DNA of 64,000 nt from Podocnemis expansa (GCA_007922195.1 ML682059.1:16273940-16337939); one strand, 5' to 3'. Shown: positions 10,211-22,899, counted from the stretch's first letter. The notes: a model not told the origin generated them from the sequence alone. Program-made: numbers and translations.

Positions 10211-13200
10211 TTTAACAGTTCGTTATCACGCAAAATATGCTTGGATGAATTCTGTTTTGTTTACTCCAGTGAGCAATCTTGCAGAGATAGATGGGACTAC
10301 TCACCTGAGTAAAGCGAGGAAGGTTAAGTTCAATATTATATCATAAATACATAGATGCATGTTGTTCCATTGATTTTCAGGCAGAATTCTCCCAAATGAT
10401 TTCAGTGGAAGTTGAGGCTCAAACCCAATAGCACAATATATCCAGATACCAGGTGAGATATGAATTAAAAAAAAAACAAAAACAAAATACCCACATCTCT
10501 TTTTGTTCCTTCCTCTAAATTAATTTATTGTGTTCATTCCTCACTCCAGACCATGCCACCTTTTGTGGTTATTTGGGGTTGATTTTACTTTTGATTACAC
10601 TTGTTTCTATTTTGTTTCTATGTTATATCAAGTTGGCATGGCAAACAAATACTATAGGAGTAAATATTTTAGAGTGTGGTATTTCAGACTCCTATGCAAT
10701 TTATTTGAGCTTTATACAGTGCAGCTAATGACACTTCTGTGATTATTTATGCTTCTCTGGTTACGTCCAACAATCATAGTAAAGAAAACAAAAACTGACC
10801 AGCACCTAACCTCAACCTTTCTCATCCTGTTCTCAAGTTTTCCAGCTACTGCATTTCTTGTTTCCGAGGTATGAACAGTATGGTTCTAAACTGCAATATT
10901 GTCGGAAGATTCACTTGAAAGTATTGTAGCTGTGAGATTATTATTTGTCCCTTTAAAAAAATGTGAATGATTTTTATATGATATTTTGGGCTTCTCCTTA
11001 ATGATTCCTACTGAGTAGTTACTGAAAAGCTAACTTTTAAATTTTATTTTCTCATGGAACTGTACATTGTCACTGGCATTAGCCACCATGATATTGTGAA
11101 TAGATTATTGTATGTTTGCATTTGGTGAAACAGAGGCATTTTCCAGTTTAAACTGAAAGCAGCAACACAATATTTTGTTCAGGATACTCATAGTGGTCAG
11201 GCCTTCACCAGGATGTGGGGAGTGGATCAAGCTACTGAAGAAAGCATCCTGTACTTTTGCAAAGGCAAATCTGGAGTGATAATCACAGTTCAAAACGTCA
11301 CAGCCTACCATCTCTGTTGAGAAAATGGAAATGCTTTTCAAAGGTATGGGAGATCTTATTCCATTGCTGCCCATTTCCTGGACTCATATGTGATTGAGAC
11401 AGCTGGCATCTTGAGTAAGTGTGGGATAGGGTTTGGAGGGAAGCAGGGCTCTCAAAAGTCTCCAACTTTCACATGTGGTGGTGGAAAAGATCATCCACCC
11501 GACCACCTGTAATTATGGGTAGACCAGCAGCCAGATAGGGAATATTGATTCTAGAAATGGGAAAGTGCCTGCACATCCTTCTGAGCTGGGTTTTGCAGGA
11601 GCAGATTGGCCTTATGTGTCCTATGGAGCCATCAGGGCTTATCAGGATTTTTCAGAATCTGCCCCTTTATGGACTCTTCACAGCCTCGCTCCTTAAGCGA
11701 CAGAAATGTAATATTCCTGCTGGGTTTCAGGCCCTGGGCACCCACGCTGGTGTTGTGGGAGAGACATCTTGTCATGTGTATGTGTGCGTATGATTGATAG
11801 AGAGAGATTCTGCATATTCAATAGCAATTACACTCAGCCATCCAGTAGCTGTTTTTAATGCCCTCTCATATTTCTGTTCCCCTGTATTAAATAAATATAA
11901 GACTGCTACAGTTTTCACAACAGTTGGCTAGTTTGTTGCAGACAAGCCTGCTCAAGTCCTCAGTCAATTACAGAGCAGCTTGCACACCACTTAATTACAT
12001 CACAGTACAGCTGTGCTAAAGCAGTTGTAGTTAAACCAAAGGAGCTTCTTTTAAATTGTAAAGTTAATGTTTCACCTTCTGGAGTGATTTGGTAGTGTGC
12101 TAGAAATAAAGCAGGAAATGAGTGGAGGGAGAGGAGTGAGTGTGTTTGCCATTTACAGGGAAAAGAGCTGCTTACTTTTCTCATGGTTTGTCCCACTTTT
12201 GAGCCTTCTTTTCATCTTCAGTTGAAGACCAGCATAGTTTAGCACTGTATTCAAAAGCTAATTAAACCACTTATCATGGCACAACCAGAGTTCACCCACT
12301 TACGAACAGTGGAAAATTCTGATCTTTCTGAATTTGCACTTTTTAATACGAGAAATGCTTACAGTCAAGTTCTGCAATATTTATTTCACACTCTCAGATG
12401 AATATTCCAGTCTCTGCAGACATTCGACCTCAAGTGTATCATTTATTCTGTGACACTACAACCATAGCAAAGCGCATAATGTTTTAAATGGTAGTGGGAT
12501 CAGATGTCAGCTCCCACAATTATGTTAAAGCTTTATATTACATGTTTGGAACTGAGAAATGGATAATATTGCTGGGTGTTAAGGTGAGCTTACTATAATT
12601 TTTCACTAGCAAAGTTTACATAAATACATTCTTCTTCTCTCCTCTGTTATGCATTTTCCATAGACAGTACGTAAGAATCCACTGGTGACTAGACATAAGT
12701 GTTTCTTTGCGCTTAAGATATAAGTGCTATACATTCTTCAGACTCACATTTGAAATCATGAGAACCTGTACTATCCTAAAGCTCTGCGTTCAATAGCCAC
12801 AAAGCATCTACATAATGTAGTCTGCTCCTATTTATTTTCCTGAACAAATACATAAATCAACAGGACATATTTGACTGTGCATATTTATTCTTTCCAGCTA
12901 TTGGAAGAGGTTTGCCTTCCAGTTTATTATTATTTACAGTATATGGACATTTAATTTAAAGCATGTAGTTACAATACGATAAGCAACATCTATTCAATAA
13001 ATCTTAAACCAGAACTTGTTGAATTAAAATTCTGCACAAAAGCTTGCAGATTCCTTTTCAAATACTATAAACAGCATAATTTACAATGCCATTCTATTTT
13101 TTCTGTTGCTGTCTTCTCTATTTCAGCTTTAGTAGCAGTTGGTCTAATTTCTTCCTTTTTTTTTTTTTTTGGCCCCACAAGCCCGGTCTCTATTTTTACT

Positions 13201-13311
13201 GATGTGATTGACTTATGTAGCTGTTAATGTGTGTTACATTTTAATGATGACTTTTTGTTTTGTTCAGTAACACTTTTTAAATAAGATTATATGATTTTTT
13301 TTCTAATAGAT
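10211..13311. other. Intergenic, nothing recognised
   Basis: AT-rich sequence without recognisable coding exons or transposon ends. Short ORFs look random. A T-run lies near 13157-13170. Confidence 0.5.
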
Positions 13312-13314
13312 ATA

Positions 13315-14020
13315 GGCTATGTCCACATGTTGCTTTTAAATCAAAACAACAACCATTGTTTCGATTTTAAAAAAATTATGTCTGGACGAAGTTCTGTTGT
13401 TTCAAAATGACGGAGCTTGTCATTTCAAAACAACAGACCTGAATTCAAAACAACAAAACTTGGAAGGTAATCAAAACGGCTGTTCAATTGGAACGGCCAT
13501 TTTGAAACAACACCATTCAGATTTTTTGTTTCAAAACAGCCGTTGTTTTGATTCTGGCTTGGATTGCCCTTCCTCCTCCCAGGGTGCACAGCACCATGGA
13601 GGAGGAAGTGCCCTGTCCCATTGCTGCCACGTGCTTGGAGGCTGGTGCAGCATGGCCAAGCCACGTGCTGGCACAGCCCAGGGATGACACCAGGCACCTG
13701 TGTGGGTATGGGAGGAAGTCCTCTGCCTCCTCAAGATATGGGGCAAGGAGGACATCCATGCCCCGTTTCCATGCTAGGCATCGCAACCACGATGTTTACA
13801 TGGACAGTGCTGAGGCTCTCACTGGACGGGGGCATGAATGCACAATGGAGCAGGTGTGTTTTAAAATAAAAGTCCTGCACCAGGGAGGTGAGGTAGGTCC
13901 AAAGGTCAGCTAGCACCACCAGCTGCCCCTTTTTCGAGGAGCTTGATGCATTCCTAAGGGACGAGCCCAGCGGTCTCTTGTTCAGAACCATTGACTCTGG
14001 GGAGTCACACAACAAAAAAT
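13315..14020 (+). mobile_element. Harbinger-like element, palindrome-rich left end plus Myb-like ORF remnant
   Basis: The left end GGCTATGTCCACA follows ATA and matches the terminal inverted repeat of the 30836-31193 MITE. The next 240 bp are crowded with short palindromic TTGTTTCRAAACAA-type motifs as in the copies at 19.6 and 30.8 kb. It then enters GC-rich sequence with a decayed Myb/SANT-like ORF. No matching right end is found, so the copy is 3'-truncated or diverged. A link to the PIF/Harbinger superfamily is inferred from the ATA flank and the Myb-like ORF. Confidence 0.6.
13770..14005 (+). pseudogene. Decayed Myb/SANT-like DNA-binding domain ORF
   Basis: Two reading-frame pieces resemble the Myb/SANT-like domain carried by Harbinger-type elements and many domesticated reptile genes. 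About 13790-13870 reads DVYMDSAEALTGRGHECTME then QVCFKIKVLHQ, matching the pattern of a helix followed by RGH..T..QV..KIK.L.Q. About 13908-13985, in another frame, reads CPFFEELDAFLRDEP, matching the usual C-terminal CPFYEELD motif. A frameshift and stop separate them, so no functional protein is expected. The transposase itself is not seen. Confidence 0.6.
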
Positions 14021-16951
14021 TATGATGTATCCTACTTACAGAGGAAGTTTCTTCCTAATCCCAGCAGCTAACATTTATTTTATGGCCTGAAGCATAAGAG
14101 ATTTTGTCACTATTTTTTACCTCGAACTATAATGGGATATTTTCATTTTCCATATCAATGTCTAATTTTATCCCACTAATTTATTGGTCTTTATGATATC
14201 TTATAGAAATTTACTAGGTTAACTATGTATTGAGTAAAAAGGGTTTTCCTGTTATCAGTTTTAAATGTGCTACCATTCAAAAATTTACCATATTATGAGA
14301 AAAAATAAATAAGAGCAGAATTTGATGCTAGAGTTTAAAAATTTTTTGTTGTGTGACTTTTTACACCTTCCTCTGAAACATCTGGTACTGTCAAATGCAG
14401 AAACAGGATATTCTACTAGAGAAACCATTAGCTTATCTTGGTTGTGCCAGTGTCACTTAATGCAGAATTTGACCCATGACATGTGATGTATAGTAATGCT
14501 AAATACTGCATGAATTTTATTAAGTTTATTTATTATTCTACTTTTCAAGCTGCATTTATCAATTGCTCCATGTCTGGAATTTACATTGATGGGGTGGGAA
14601 TTTTTACACGAGGAACAAGTGTACCTCAAAGTTCTGTAATGCAGAAAACACTAGTGAATTTTGCCTAGCATTGAGAATGCTGGGTATAATAACTACTGAA
14701 TCAAGCTCATGATTCATTTCTCCCACAGCATTGGTTGATTCATTTTACAGGATTCCTTGCACACTTTCTATCTATCTATCCATCCTGTAGATGCCATTTT
14801 TCTTTTGTGTTTTTCAAATATGTGGTCTGTGTTTTCTTTCTATGCTTTAGAAATGTTTGCAGATAAGATATAGTTATTAAAGACTAACTCATGTTGATTG
14901 GGGTGACTCTGGGCTTGCACGTTAAGAAAATTCTTTGTCCTTCCAAATGTGATAAGCCACAATTAGGACTCCAGCTCTGTGTTTGTAAGCACTTTTGAGA
15001 TTTGCTAATATAGGCAGAGAAAAAAACTATGCTGGGAAGTAAGTCTTCACCTTATTTTAGATCATAAAATCAATTGGATTACTAATGTAGTAAGTTATTG
15101 TTTAACGTGAGGAAGGTTAGGAGAATCTGCACCAAAGTATTTACTGTGTAGGCCTTTGTCTAATTATAATATTCCCCTTGACACACTGGGAGATAGTGTA
15201 AGTCCAAGTATAAAATAAAAGTAAGCCCATTTCAACAGACATTTTATGAAAGCAAAACCCAAAAAAGGCCACCTCCTGTGCAAACTTACAAAAGATAGAC
15301 CTGGGGGTTAGAACTGGAATAAAACTAGATAGTTGTATGTATTCCCAACTTGGTCAGGTAGGTAAACTAACTCAGCCAATCCCTTGAGCTCCTTCTCTGT
15401 CTCTGCAGTCTTGTCTCCACAAGAGATTTTGGTATTACAAACGTACTGCAGTACTTACCATGCTTGTCACATACCTCATGCCCCCACACAAATGTTTTTG
15501 CAGTGGTACACAAGTGTTGGCAGCATCATTGCACCGTAATTGCACTGGTTCAGAGCTGGGTGTCAACCTTTTAATCCTGCATTGGCTCACTCTGACTGAC
15601 CTCTAGCAGTGCTAATGCAGGCTGAAAGCATTGGTGTTGGAGTTGCATTGGAAACTGGTATTGCCAAAACAATCCCTAATACTCCTGCAGTCCTTTCCAA
15701 GAGCACTCTGTGCAATGTCTCACCTGCTCCCAATTATTTTCTTGTTCTAGATCACTTCATGCTGTCTTATACGATGACAAATGCAGCTCTGTTTGGTGCC
15801 ACTAAATTCAATTGGTACTGCATCTCTCTAGCTGTGGATTAATGCTGTCAAAAATCCCCTCATCAAGTATCTGTTTTGGGAACTGGGGAAGAGTTACCCC
15901 AAGGCAGTGATTGAAGCAAATGCTGTGAGGATACACTGAATAGACACTTGCTAGTCAGGAGGTCAAGTGTGAACTTGCTTTCCAGTTACAAGTTTAAACT
16001 GTTCTTTTAAAACCTCGATCTGCTGTAATAGTGTAACCCACCTACCTAACAGGGAGCTATTTCGTTAAGAGATCAGTTGCGGCTGGGTCATTGTTGCTAG
16101 GAAAATTCAGCACTCAACATCCCGAAGTTTCTGGAATTGGGTGTGATAGCTTTGGGCATGCTCCACGAGGGTCCCCTGCAGCTGGGTGTCCTGAGAACAA
16201 AGGGGGAGTTGATTTTTGGAAAGGCCAGGTGTGCTCTGTGTGAAGGGGAGAAGCTGAGTCAGGCACAGACAGCAGACTGTTTTTCTTTAACTCTGAAGCA
16301 TTTTGGAGCAGGTTAGTAATATAATTAACCCTCCAAATGGGAAACCTGGAAGTGTTAATTATGGAGAAGGGACCTTTGGGAGAGAAAATAATTTTTTTTA
16401 ACTGGGTACTTTAAATGTTGTTTGACTTCTTAATCCAGCTGTTTGATTTGTCTCAACCAGTGTGATGCACCAACAATTCTTTAATGCAGTGGTGGGGAGA
16501 GAGCCAATTATATTTTTGCTATTGTCAGCCTTGTGTTTTCTTGCAACAGGGGTTCTTTATCTGTATATGTAACTGAGTGTGGGTTAGTCAGTGAGCTGAC
16601 TGGATAACAGTGGTTCCAGCAGAGGAGAGAGGGTCTGTGTGGATTTCTGCTGAAGATCCCTACAAACAGTGGCAGGCGAGCTGCTGCTTTTGACTCCAGC
16701 CTGTGGCCTTTATGAATAGACTATAGCTGAGACTCAGGTGAACTCGACCTAAGCTTTGGAAACTCCTGAGTTTCTTTTCACAGTGTATCTGCTGGAACTG
16801 CTCTCTTTAGATTCATTTTGTTTTTCTTGTTTATGTTGGTGGAAAAAAAAACAGCTGAGAAGATAATGTATATGGATTATTAAATATGTAATAAAATAAT
16901 TTGTTGTAAAATTAAATGATTTCTTTATCCTAAGATCCATAAAGCCTTCTT
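14021..16951. other. Intergenic, nothing firmly recognised
   Basis: No gene seen. About 15400-15850 and 16080-16750 have a composition unlike the AT-rich surroundings and could be old transposon pieces, but I cannot assign them to a family. Confidence 0.4.
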
Positions 16952-17109
16952 TCTGTGGCATGCCTGGGAAGTGCTCCCACTCCAGCTGTGACTGCTACTG
17001 AATTTTCATGCAGCTGCCACATTTTTTTCAGCAGAGGGGGCTGCTGGCACCAGCTGACGGTTGTGGAGGAAGGACCGGCACAGGGGTTGGCGAAGGTTGC
17101 TGACCCCTG
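16952..17109 (+). mobile_element. hAT-type MITE end, copy 1
   Basis: Segment starting TCTGTGGCATGCCTG and ending GGTTGCTGACCCCTG, the typical right terminus of hAT elements whose TIR is CAGGGGTCAGCAACC. A related segment follows at 17225-17496 in the same orientation. No left TIR is located, so the element is truncated. Confidence 0.5.
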
Positions 17110-17224
17110 CACTAAAGAATTCTGTGCACTTAACAACTTGGATCAACCTACCTATTCCAGTCTGGAAGACCAGTAGATTTCAAACCACTGGGACAGACCC
17201 GCTGGTACTGGATCATGGCCCCTC

Positions 17225-17496
17225 TCTGTGGCATGCCTATGGACCACCATCCCAGCTGAAAGAAATCACCCGGAATGACTCCTTTTGGTGGTAACTGGGG
17301 TGGGGGTTTCCAGGGATGCAGAAGTAAAAAGCACTCCAGGCTTCTTTTGGCTATGTGCTGGAGGATTGCCCTCAGCCCTGGCTGCTGCCAAATGTTCAGG
17401 TGGTAGCAGCTGTTTTTGGAGGAGAGGGCTGCTGCATGGCTGAGGGTGTGGGAAGGAGGGGCCAACATGACGGTCAGTAAAAGTTGCTGACCTCTG
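17225..17496 (+). mobile_element. hAT-type MITE end, copy 2
   Basis: Starts with the same TCTGTGGCATGCCT as copy 1, shares a GAGGGCTGCTG core, and ends AAGTTGCTGACCTCTG, a hAT-like right TIR. Longer in the middle than copy 1. The two copies lie about 270 bp apart in direct orientation. Confidence 0.5.
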
Positions 17497-17576
17497 GCCC
17501 TGGGCCAGGTCACAGGCTTAAATGATTTTTTTCAAATAGGTCTGGAGAAAAAAAAGTGGTTTAGATCAAAGTTTTT

Positions 17577-18920
17577 CAGTGGTTCCCAACCTTTTCAATA
17601 ACATGGGACACTTCAATGAGTGAAACAATCTCACTACACACCTACCCCTCCCTCCTTGTATCTCATGCCCATGGTGCATACCTTCTCCCAGCGCATCCTG
17701 CCGCCTGTGGCGCCCCCCTCCTTTCAGTGTCTATGGCTCCCTTATGGGTCCCCTCACACCCATGATTCCCTGGTCTGGTGCCTCCTCACTCTGGTACTTC
17801 ATGCCTCCCACAGTGCCCCCTCCTGCATGGGTTCCTCCTCCTCCCCACACCTTACATCCACAGCTCCCTGGCTGAGCTCCACTCCCCAGCACCTTATGGT
17901 GCCCCCCTCCATTATGGCATCCATTCCCCCAGCACCTCCCAGCACTTGGTGGGGCCCAATTCTCTCCGCCTCCCCCCAGTACATCATGATGCCCAGCAGC
18001 TTGGCTCCTCCTGCACCGCATGCCCAGCTCCCACTGCCACTCACTTAGCCTTTCATCAGTGCACTCACTGCAGCTGGCAGCCTGCAGTACCATTTTATAT
18101 TTCCCATCCTGTTTGGCCCCCATGCCTTGACTGCACAGAGTGGGAGACTTAAAATGTCCCTGGACCAGCCCCAGCTCACAGGTGTGCCCACTTAGCACCC
18201 TGCAGATCCACTTGCATCATGTTATCTGCAGATTGGTTGTTGCGGATTGGAGCTTGGATGTAGATTCTGTTTTTATCTGCGATGGGCCTCTGCCACAGCT
18301 GAGGAAAGCATTATTTATTTTCAAATGCTAAACAGCACAGCAGGGCTTCTGAACAGCAAAGGGAGCTCAGCTTACCAGACAGTCCCACCTCTGACTCTAG
18401 GAGCCCCAGCAGTCAGTCCTCACACTCCACCAATTATCTGATGATTGGTAGCCAACCCCCACCCCTTCCCCCACTACCAGCCACCCAATCAGATGACTGG
18501 CAACTGTCACTGAATAATTGAGTGATCTCGCCAGCTCCAGCTTCCCTACCCAGCCCAGGCAGAATAAAAATTGTTGAGGCTGGGGCTAAGGAAGGCTTTG
18601 AACTGCATCTGGAGCTGCCAGAAACTCACCCTGCCCTCCTCCTTAGCCTCAGCTCAGCAAAGTTGTGGTAGTCAGATGGATGGTCTGTTCCTATACTCAC
18701 AGCAGATGCAGGATGGGTGCAGTGTGGATGTGGTTAGACATAAAATTGGCATGCACATTTTGGATGAGATACAGGCTGACACTGAATGGATACAAATTGG
18801 ATGTGGACGCACATTTCTGTATCTGCACACAGGGCTCTACTCCCAACAAAATTTCATGGCAGACTTGGAGAAGACTCACAGTAGACTAGTGTGCCATGCA
18901 CACTGCTTGAAAAACCACTG
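17577..18920. mobile_element. hAT element with CAGTGGTT termini, interrupted
   Basis: The left terminus CAGTGGTTCCCAACCTTTT and the inverted right terminus ending AAAAACCACTG are classic hAT ends, with further inverted similarity just inside (GGGACACTT against GGCACACT). The interior is CT- and C-rich and contains a second hAT element at 18193-18839. The 8 bp on either side do not match, so the target duplication has decayed or the ends come from different copies. Confidence 0.6.
18193..18839. mobile_element. Nested hAT MITE with TAGAGCCCTGCA-type termini
   Basis: Left end TAGCACCCTGCAGATCC and right end ..CACACAGGGCTCTA resemble the termini of the well-defined element at 53788-54402 (TAGAGCCCTGCA). 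Both also share GGATNCA-like subterminal motifs and an internal TTTTTATCTGC segment. Flanking 8-mers TGCCCACT and CTCCCAAC are only partly similar. It sits inside the 17577-18920 element. Confidence 0.55.
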
Positions 18921-19613
18921 GTCTAGTTTGTAAGACTTTTAAAACACTGTGGAGTGTTGTTAGATTGTAAATGCAGCTAAGCCTATGGAAGAATGCTTCT
19001 ATCAGCCTCGCGACCACCTATTGAGGGGCTGGGCTTACAGCAGTGATAGAAAACCCCCTTCCATTACTGTAGTAAGTGTTTACACTGCCACAGGTGCAGC
19101 TATGTCACTGCAATACTTACAGTTTAGGCATACTCAACACTACCCCTACTCTGGGTTCAAGGACCATGTCTGTCTTTTCAGGGCTTGCCTCCAGCTCATG
19201 TTCAGTCAGTATCTTAGGTGAAAAACCATGCATCTTCATTCATACAGTCTACCTGATTGTGGAGACCTATCTTTGAGAAATATACTCTGAAAGAATCTGC
19301 AGCTATCCAGGAACAAATAAAAAGTTTTACAGATTTATTGTGAATGTGACCATCTTGAAAAAAAAAAAACATCATTGGTTTGTAGATACAGTCCATACCT
19401 GAGCCAGGTCTGATTTTTACTATGTCTATGGTTTGAAATAAAATATTTCTCATACTACTAAAGATAGGCCCTCTGACATTTATAATCCATTGGGCACTAG
19501 GCAGCATGGGGTTGTTACTAAGGTAATCGATGCAAGATTTTGAAGGAATTCACGCTGTCCCTACTGTTTAGCTTTATCTGTTTTTTGGTGGGTGAAGGTG
19601 GAAATGAAAGAAT
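18921..19613. other. Intergenic, possible MITE scrap
   Basis: No gene. About 19060-19130 (AAGTGTTTACACTGCCACAG then TGCAATACTTAC) looks like the core of a sauropsid MITE with inverted ends, too short to define. An A-run lies at 19359-19370. Confidence 0.35.
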
Positions 19614-20017
19614 GGCTGTGTTCACACACAGGCATTATTTCGATACAAGTTGTGTCGAAACAACTTGTATCGAAATAATGCCTTATTTCGAAATAACTTA
19701 ATTCGAATTAACAAACTGTTAATTCGAATTAAGGAAAAAAGCTCAAATTGAAACAGCAGTTTCAGGCAACAGTTATTTCGAAACAAGTCACTGTTGTTTC
19801 GAAACAACATGTTCGGATTGCATTGTTTCGAAACAACTGTTTCAAAACAACGTTGTTTCTCCCCCAAATGGGGTTTAAGTTGTTTCAAAACAACACCGTT
19901 GTTTCGAAACAACGGGTGCCATTGTTTCGAAACAACCATGCGTCGTGTGAACAGGGTATTTCTTATTTCAAAACAACCTCTGTTGTTTTAAAATAAGAGT
20001 GCTGTGTGAACACAGCC
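19614..20017. mobile_element. Palindrome-packed MITE (Harbinger-like), copy A
   Basis: 404 bp with terminal inverted repeat GGCTGTGTTCACACA. Inside are a perfect 24-bp-arm hairpin (19630-19653 with 19660-19683, 6-base loop), a perfect 15-bp-arm hairpin (19697-19711 with 19719-19733, 7-base loop), and several copies of the self-complementary TTGTTTCGAAACAA. Same family as 30836-31193, in the opposite orientation. Flanks are AAT and ATG, so the target duplication is unclear. Confidence 0.75.
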
Positions 20018-21744
20018 ATGAATACTAGAAAGGAAATCTGAACCATAGCTAAATATATAACTTCTTTTCTTCTACATGCCACAGGGCCAGTTGGGGCAGA
20101 CTGACAATTAAAGCAGTTGTAACGTACTTGCATAGACATGTAGTGCAGACATTTGTTTCCTAGCTTTGGACTCCCATTGGAACACACTACAGAGTAGCAT
20201 TATTACTCCTCTTCTGGGTGGGAAGTAACCTTGTAAGGCTAATATAGCTGGCATGCTGTTGGTTTGCATGTTCAATAGGCAGAATAAGTTAGCTTGAGCT
20301 CTGACATGCACTTTTCCCATCTTCATTATATACCCTGTTTCCAGTTCCATAAGAGGAAGGTGAATATGGAGTGGTTAAGTTACAGGCAAAATGTGGTCAA
20401 ACTAGACTGGAGAGTGGACATTCCTCCTCTGAGGAAACTGTTTTGTCCCCCCACATGGTGCATTAATGGCCTGCTTTAGGAGATATGCAAGAAATAGCTT
20501 TACAATAATCCACATGCAGGATTTTGGCTGAAAAAAAGTGTGTTTGCTAGTTATTACAAAATATTATTCTTTCTTTTTTTCCCAGTCTTTCCAGTAATTG
20601 TGAGGTTAATCAGAACAGATGGAGAGATTGAGACTGTAAGATAGAAAGAGTTGTCCATACCGACCAGTGTTCGGTCTTCAGTGCCTAATCACTTGGGACA
20701 CTTTGATTTTCTTCTGAAGACATGCAACCCCATTTTTAAAAACAAATACACCATCTGGTACAGTGTTAACCAGAAGGAAGAGCCTTAATTAAAGGCAAAA
20801 ATCTAGCAATCAGATGCCACTCCAGCAGTGTGACCCTGTCCCGTGGAGTGGCAAGTGCCCATCCCTCCTCTTGTCCCAGAGAGGCCCTCTGCCCCCACTC
20901 AGTACTGTCAACTTCCTCTGGGGAATCAGTAAAGGCCTCCTTTTCCTGAGAGAGAGGTAAGGGTGGATGCAATACTTTTCTGAGCATTTTAGATGGGTGG
21001 GCTGGACCTGTTGCACTCTTCTTCTATGATTACTCAGAGTTCTTTTGTTGAGGTAAGTGTGTTTTGGAGTCAACATCGTGTTGAGATGGAAGAGATGCTT
21101 CACATCTCTTGTATCTGTTGTTTTACACTATCTATAAACTCAGGCAGATAAACCTGAGCAGCTGCAGAAGCAGTGTGAGCAGGTACTACTGCACTACTGA
21201 GGCAGGAGGTAAAATGGGACCACATCAAGGCCACCCCTGACTCAGAATATTGAGGCCCAGAATTGTGCAGAGGAGATCATCAGAGGAGATGAGCAGCTTT
21301 TCCCCTCTTCCAGTGTCATATGGGCTTTGAAAAAAATCTGGTGCACACTGCCTGGGAAATTCAGCAGCAATCAACTGAAGATACACAAGTTACATAGAAT
21401 AGCATCGACTTCCTAACTTCTACTTACCATGGCATTTTCACTTTTCTGTGCTGATGGGAAATATGCACCCGTCAGTGCAGCATCACTCTTTTTCCAGGGG
21501 TGGATTTATTAAGTCAACTTCTAGATTGATTGAGTGGGTTTTCATTTCTGCTCAATCTGACAATAGCAAGTTTGGCACTGTCAGCGAGTGAAGACATCTT
21601 AAGAAACTGGGGAGAAGCTAGAGACTAAAGCCAGCTGAGTGGCCACAGAAACAATTTAAGTAGAGACAAAGGGACACGTATAACATTTTCTACAACTCCA
21701 TCTGGACTTTGCCCAGCATGTGTACTGTGTGTAGATTCTACACT
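20018..21744. other. Intergenic, nothing recognised
   Basis: No gene or repeat identified. Short minus-strand ORFs at 20766-21103 show no recognisable domain. Confidence 0.4.
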
Positions 21745-21815
21745 ATTTGTGTTTGTACAGTGCCTAGCACAATGGGAGTTCAATCCTGGTTGGGTCGTAG
21801 GGATTACATGTTTAC
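21745..21815 (+). mobile_element. L2/CR1-like LINE 3' tail
   Basis: Contains TACAGTGCCTAGCACAATGG followed by a GGTTGGGTCGTAGGGATTAC-type segment, like the 3' ends of old amniote LINEs of the L2/CR1 group. Family assignment is by memory of the motif only. Confidence 0.4.
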
Positions 21816-22899
21816 TAATCACTGTTTTGACTATGCTAAGATCATGTTTTCAAGCTTCTCAATTCAGCTATGAAAACTAGAAATTTATTCTTTAAAAATG
21901 AAAACTGCATTCTGATGTCATCCTGTATGACTCCAGGAGACGTGGCCCGAGGCACATGCCTATGCCTTAATCTGACCCTGCCTTAATCCTTGTTCAGTTT
22001 GAATGCCTGTTTATGGCAGAGTGTGAAATGAAAGCCTGTCCTGTAAATATAGTAAAGGGCAGAGGAATATTCTCTTTTCAATGAAATACGTCTATGAAAT
22101 ATTAAATAATAAGAAAGAATCAATTACTTTTATATTATACCTAAAATGTACAAGAGTAAGAAAGATGACTTGGATTTCCAGTGCTCTTTGGTACTTTTTA
22201 ATCACAAGGAACATTTAGAAATGAAAAGTAAGTGAAGCTAAGTAAAAGATACACTTTTAACTGTGTGATTTAAGCATAATTGGATAGCATTCCAAAATAC
22301 TTCATAACTCAGATAATTTTCTTAGAGTTGGCATTTAGTGAATGAAATTTACAGTAATTCCTTTATTCTTTTTTTTTTTTTTTGGTTAACCAATAATAAT
22401 CTTTTGTAATAGATAATAGACTCCTGAACTGAACAAAACTACATACACAAAGGTTTAAATGTTTCTGTTTGTCTTTTGTTTCAATAGGAATCCAAAACAA
22501 AGTTAATCTGATCAACAGGGATCAATAGAAAAGTGAGTGAAGATTCTTATTTCTTTGAAGCCAGAAAAGGCAACAAAATAATCCTCCTAAACAATGAGAG
22601 CCTTTAATTCAGAGTTCTGAACACTGAAAGGCATTGTGAAGTGGGATTTGTAGTGTTTCTGGTTTTAATTTAAACTGTACAAGCAGGTGCAGCAAGTGGA
22701 GGTGAAATGCTCTTATTACATTGTTGCTAGTTTAAGATAAAATCCACAAAAAGTCCAAAAGTCCATCTAAATGAGTAAAAATAATAGAAATGGCCATTTT
22801 AAAGGATTTTTCACTTCTCTTAATTTTAGTTTTCCCATTTTTCTCCGTTTTGTTAGTCTTTTTAGGTTTCCATTCTGAAAGCATGCTACATATGTACAC
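21816..22899. other. Intergenic, nothing recognised
   Basis: AT-rich, no recognised feature; a T-run lies at 22371-22383. Confidence 0.5.

Noticed and set aside
17620..18152. Two overlapping plus-strand ORFs of 142 and 124 codons
   Set aside because: Located in the C-rich interior of the CAGTGGTT hAT element; overlapping frames both open because of composition.
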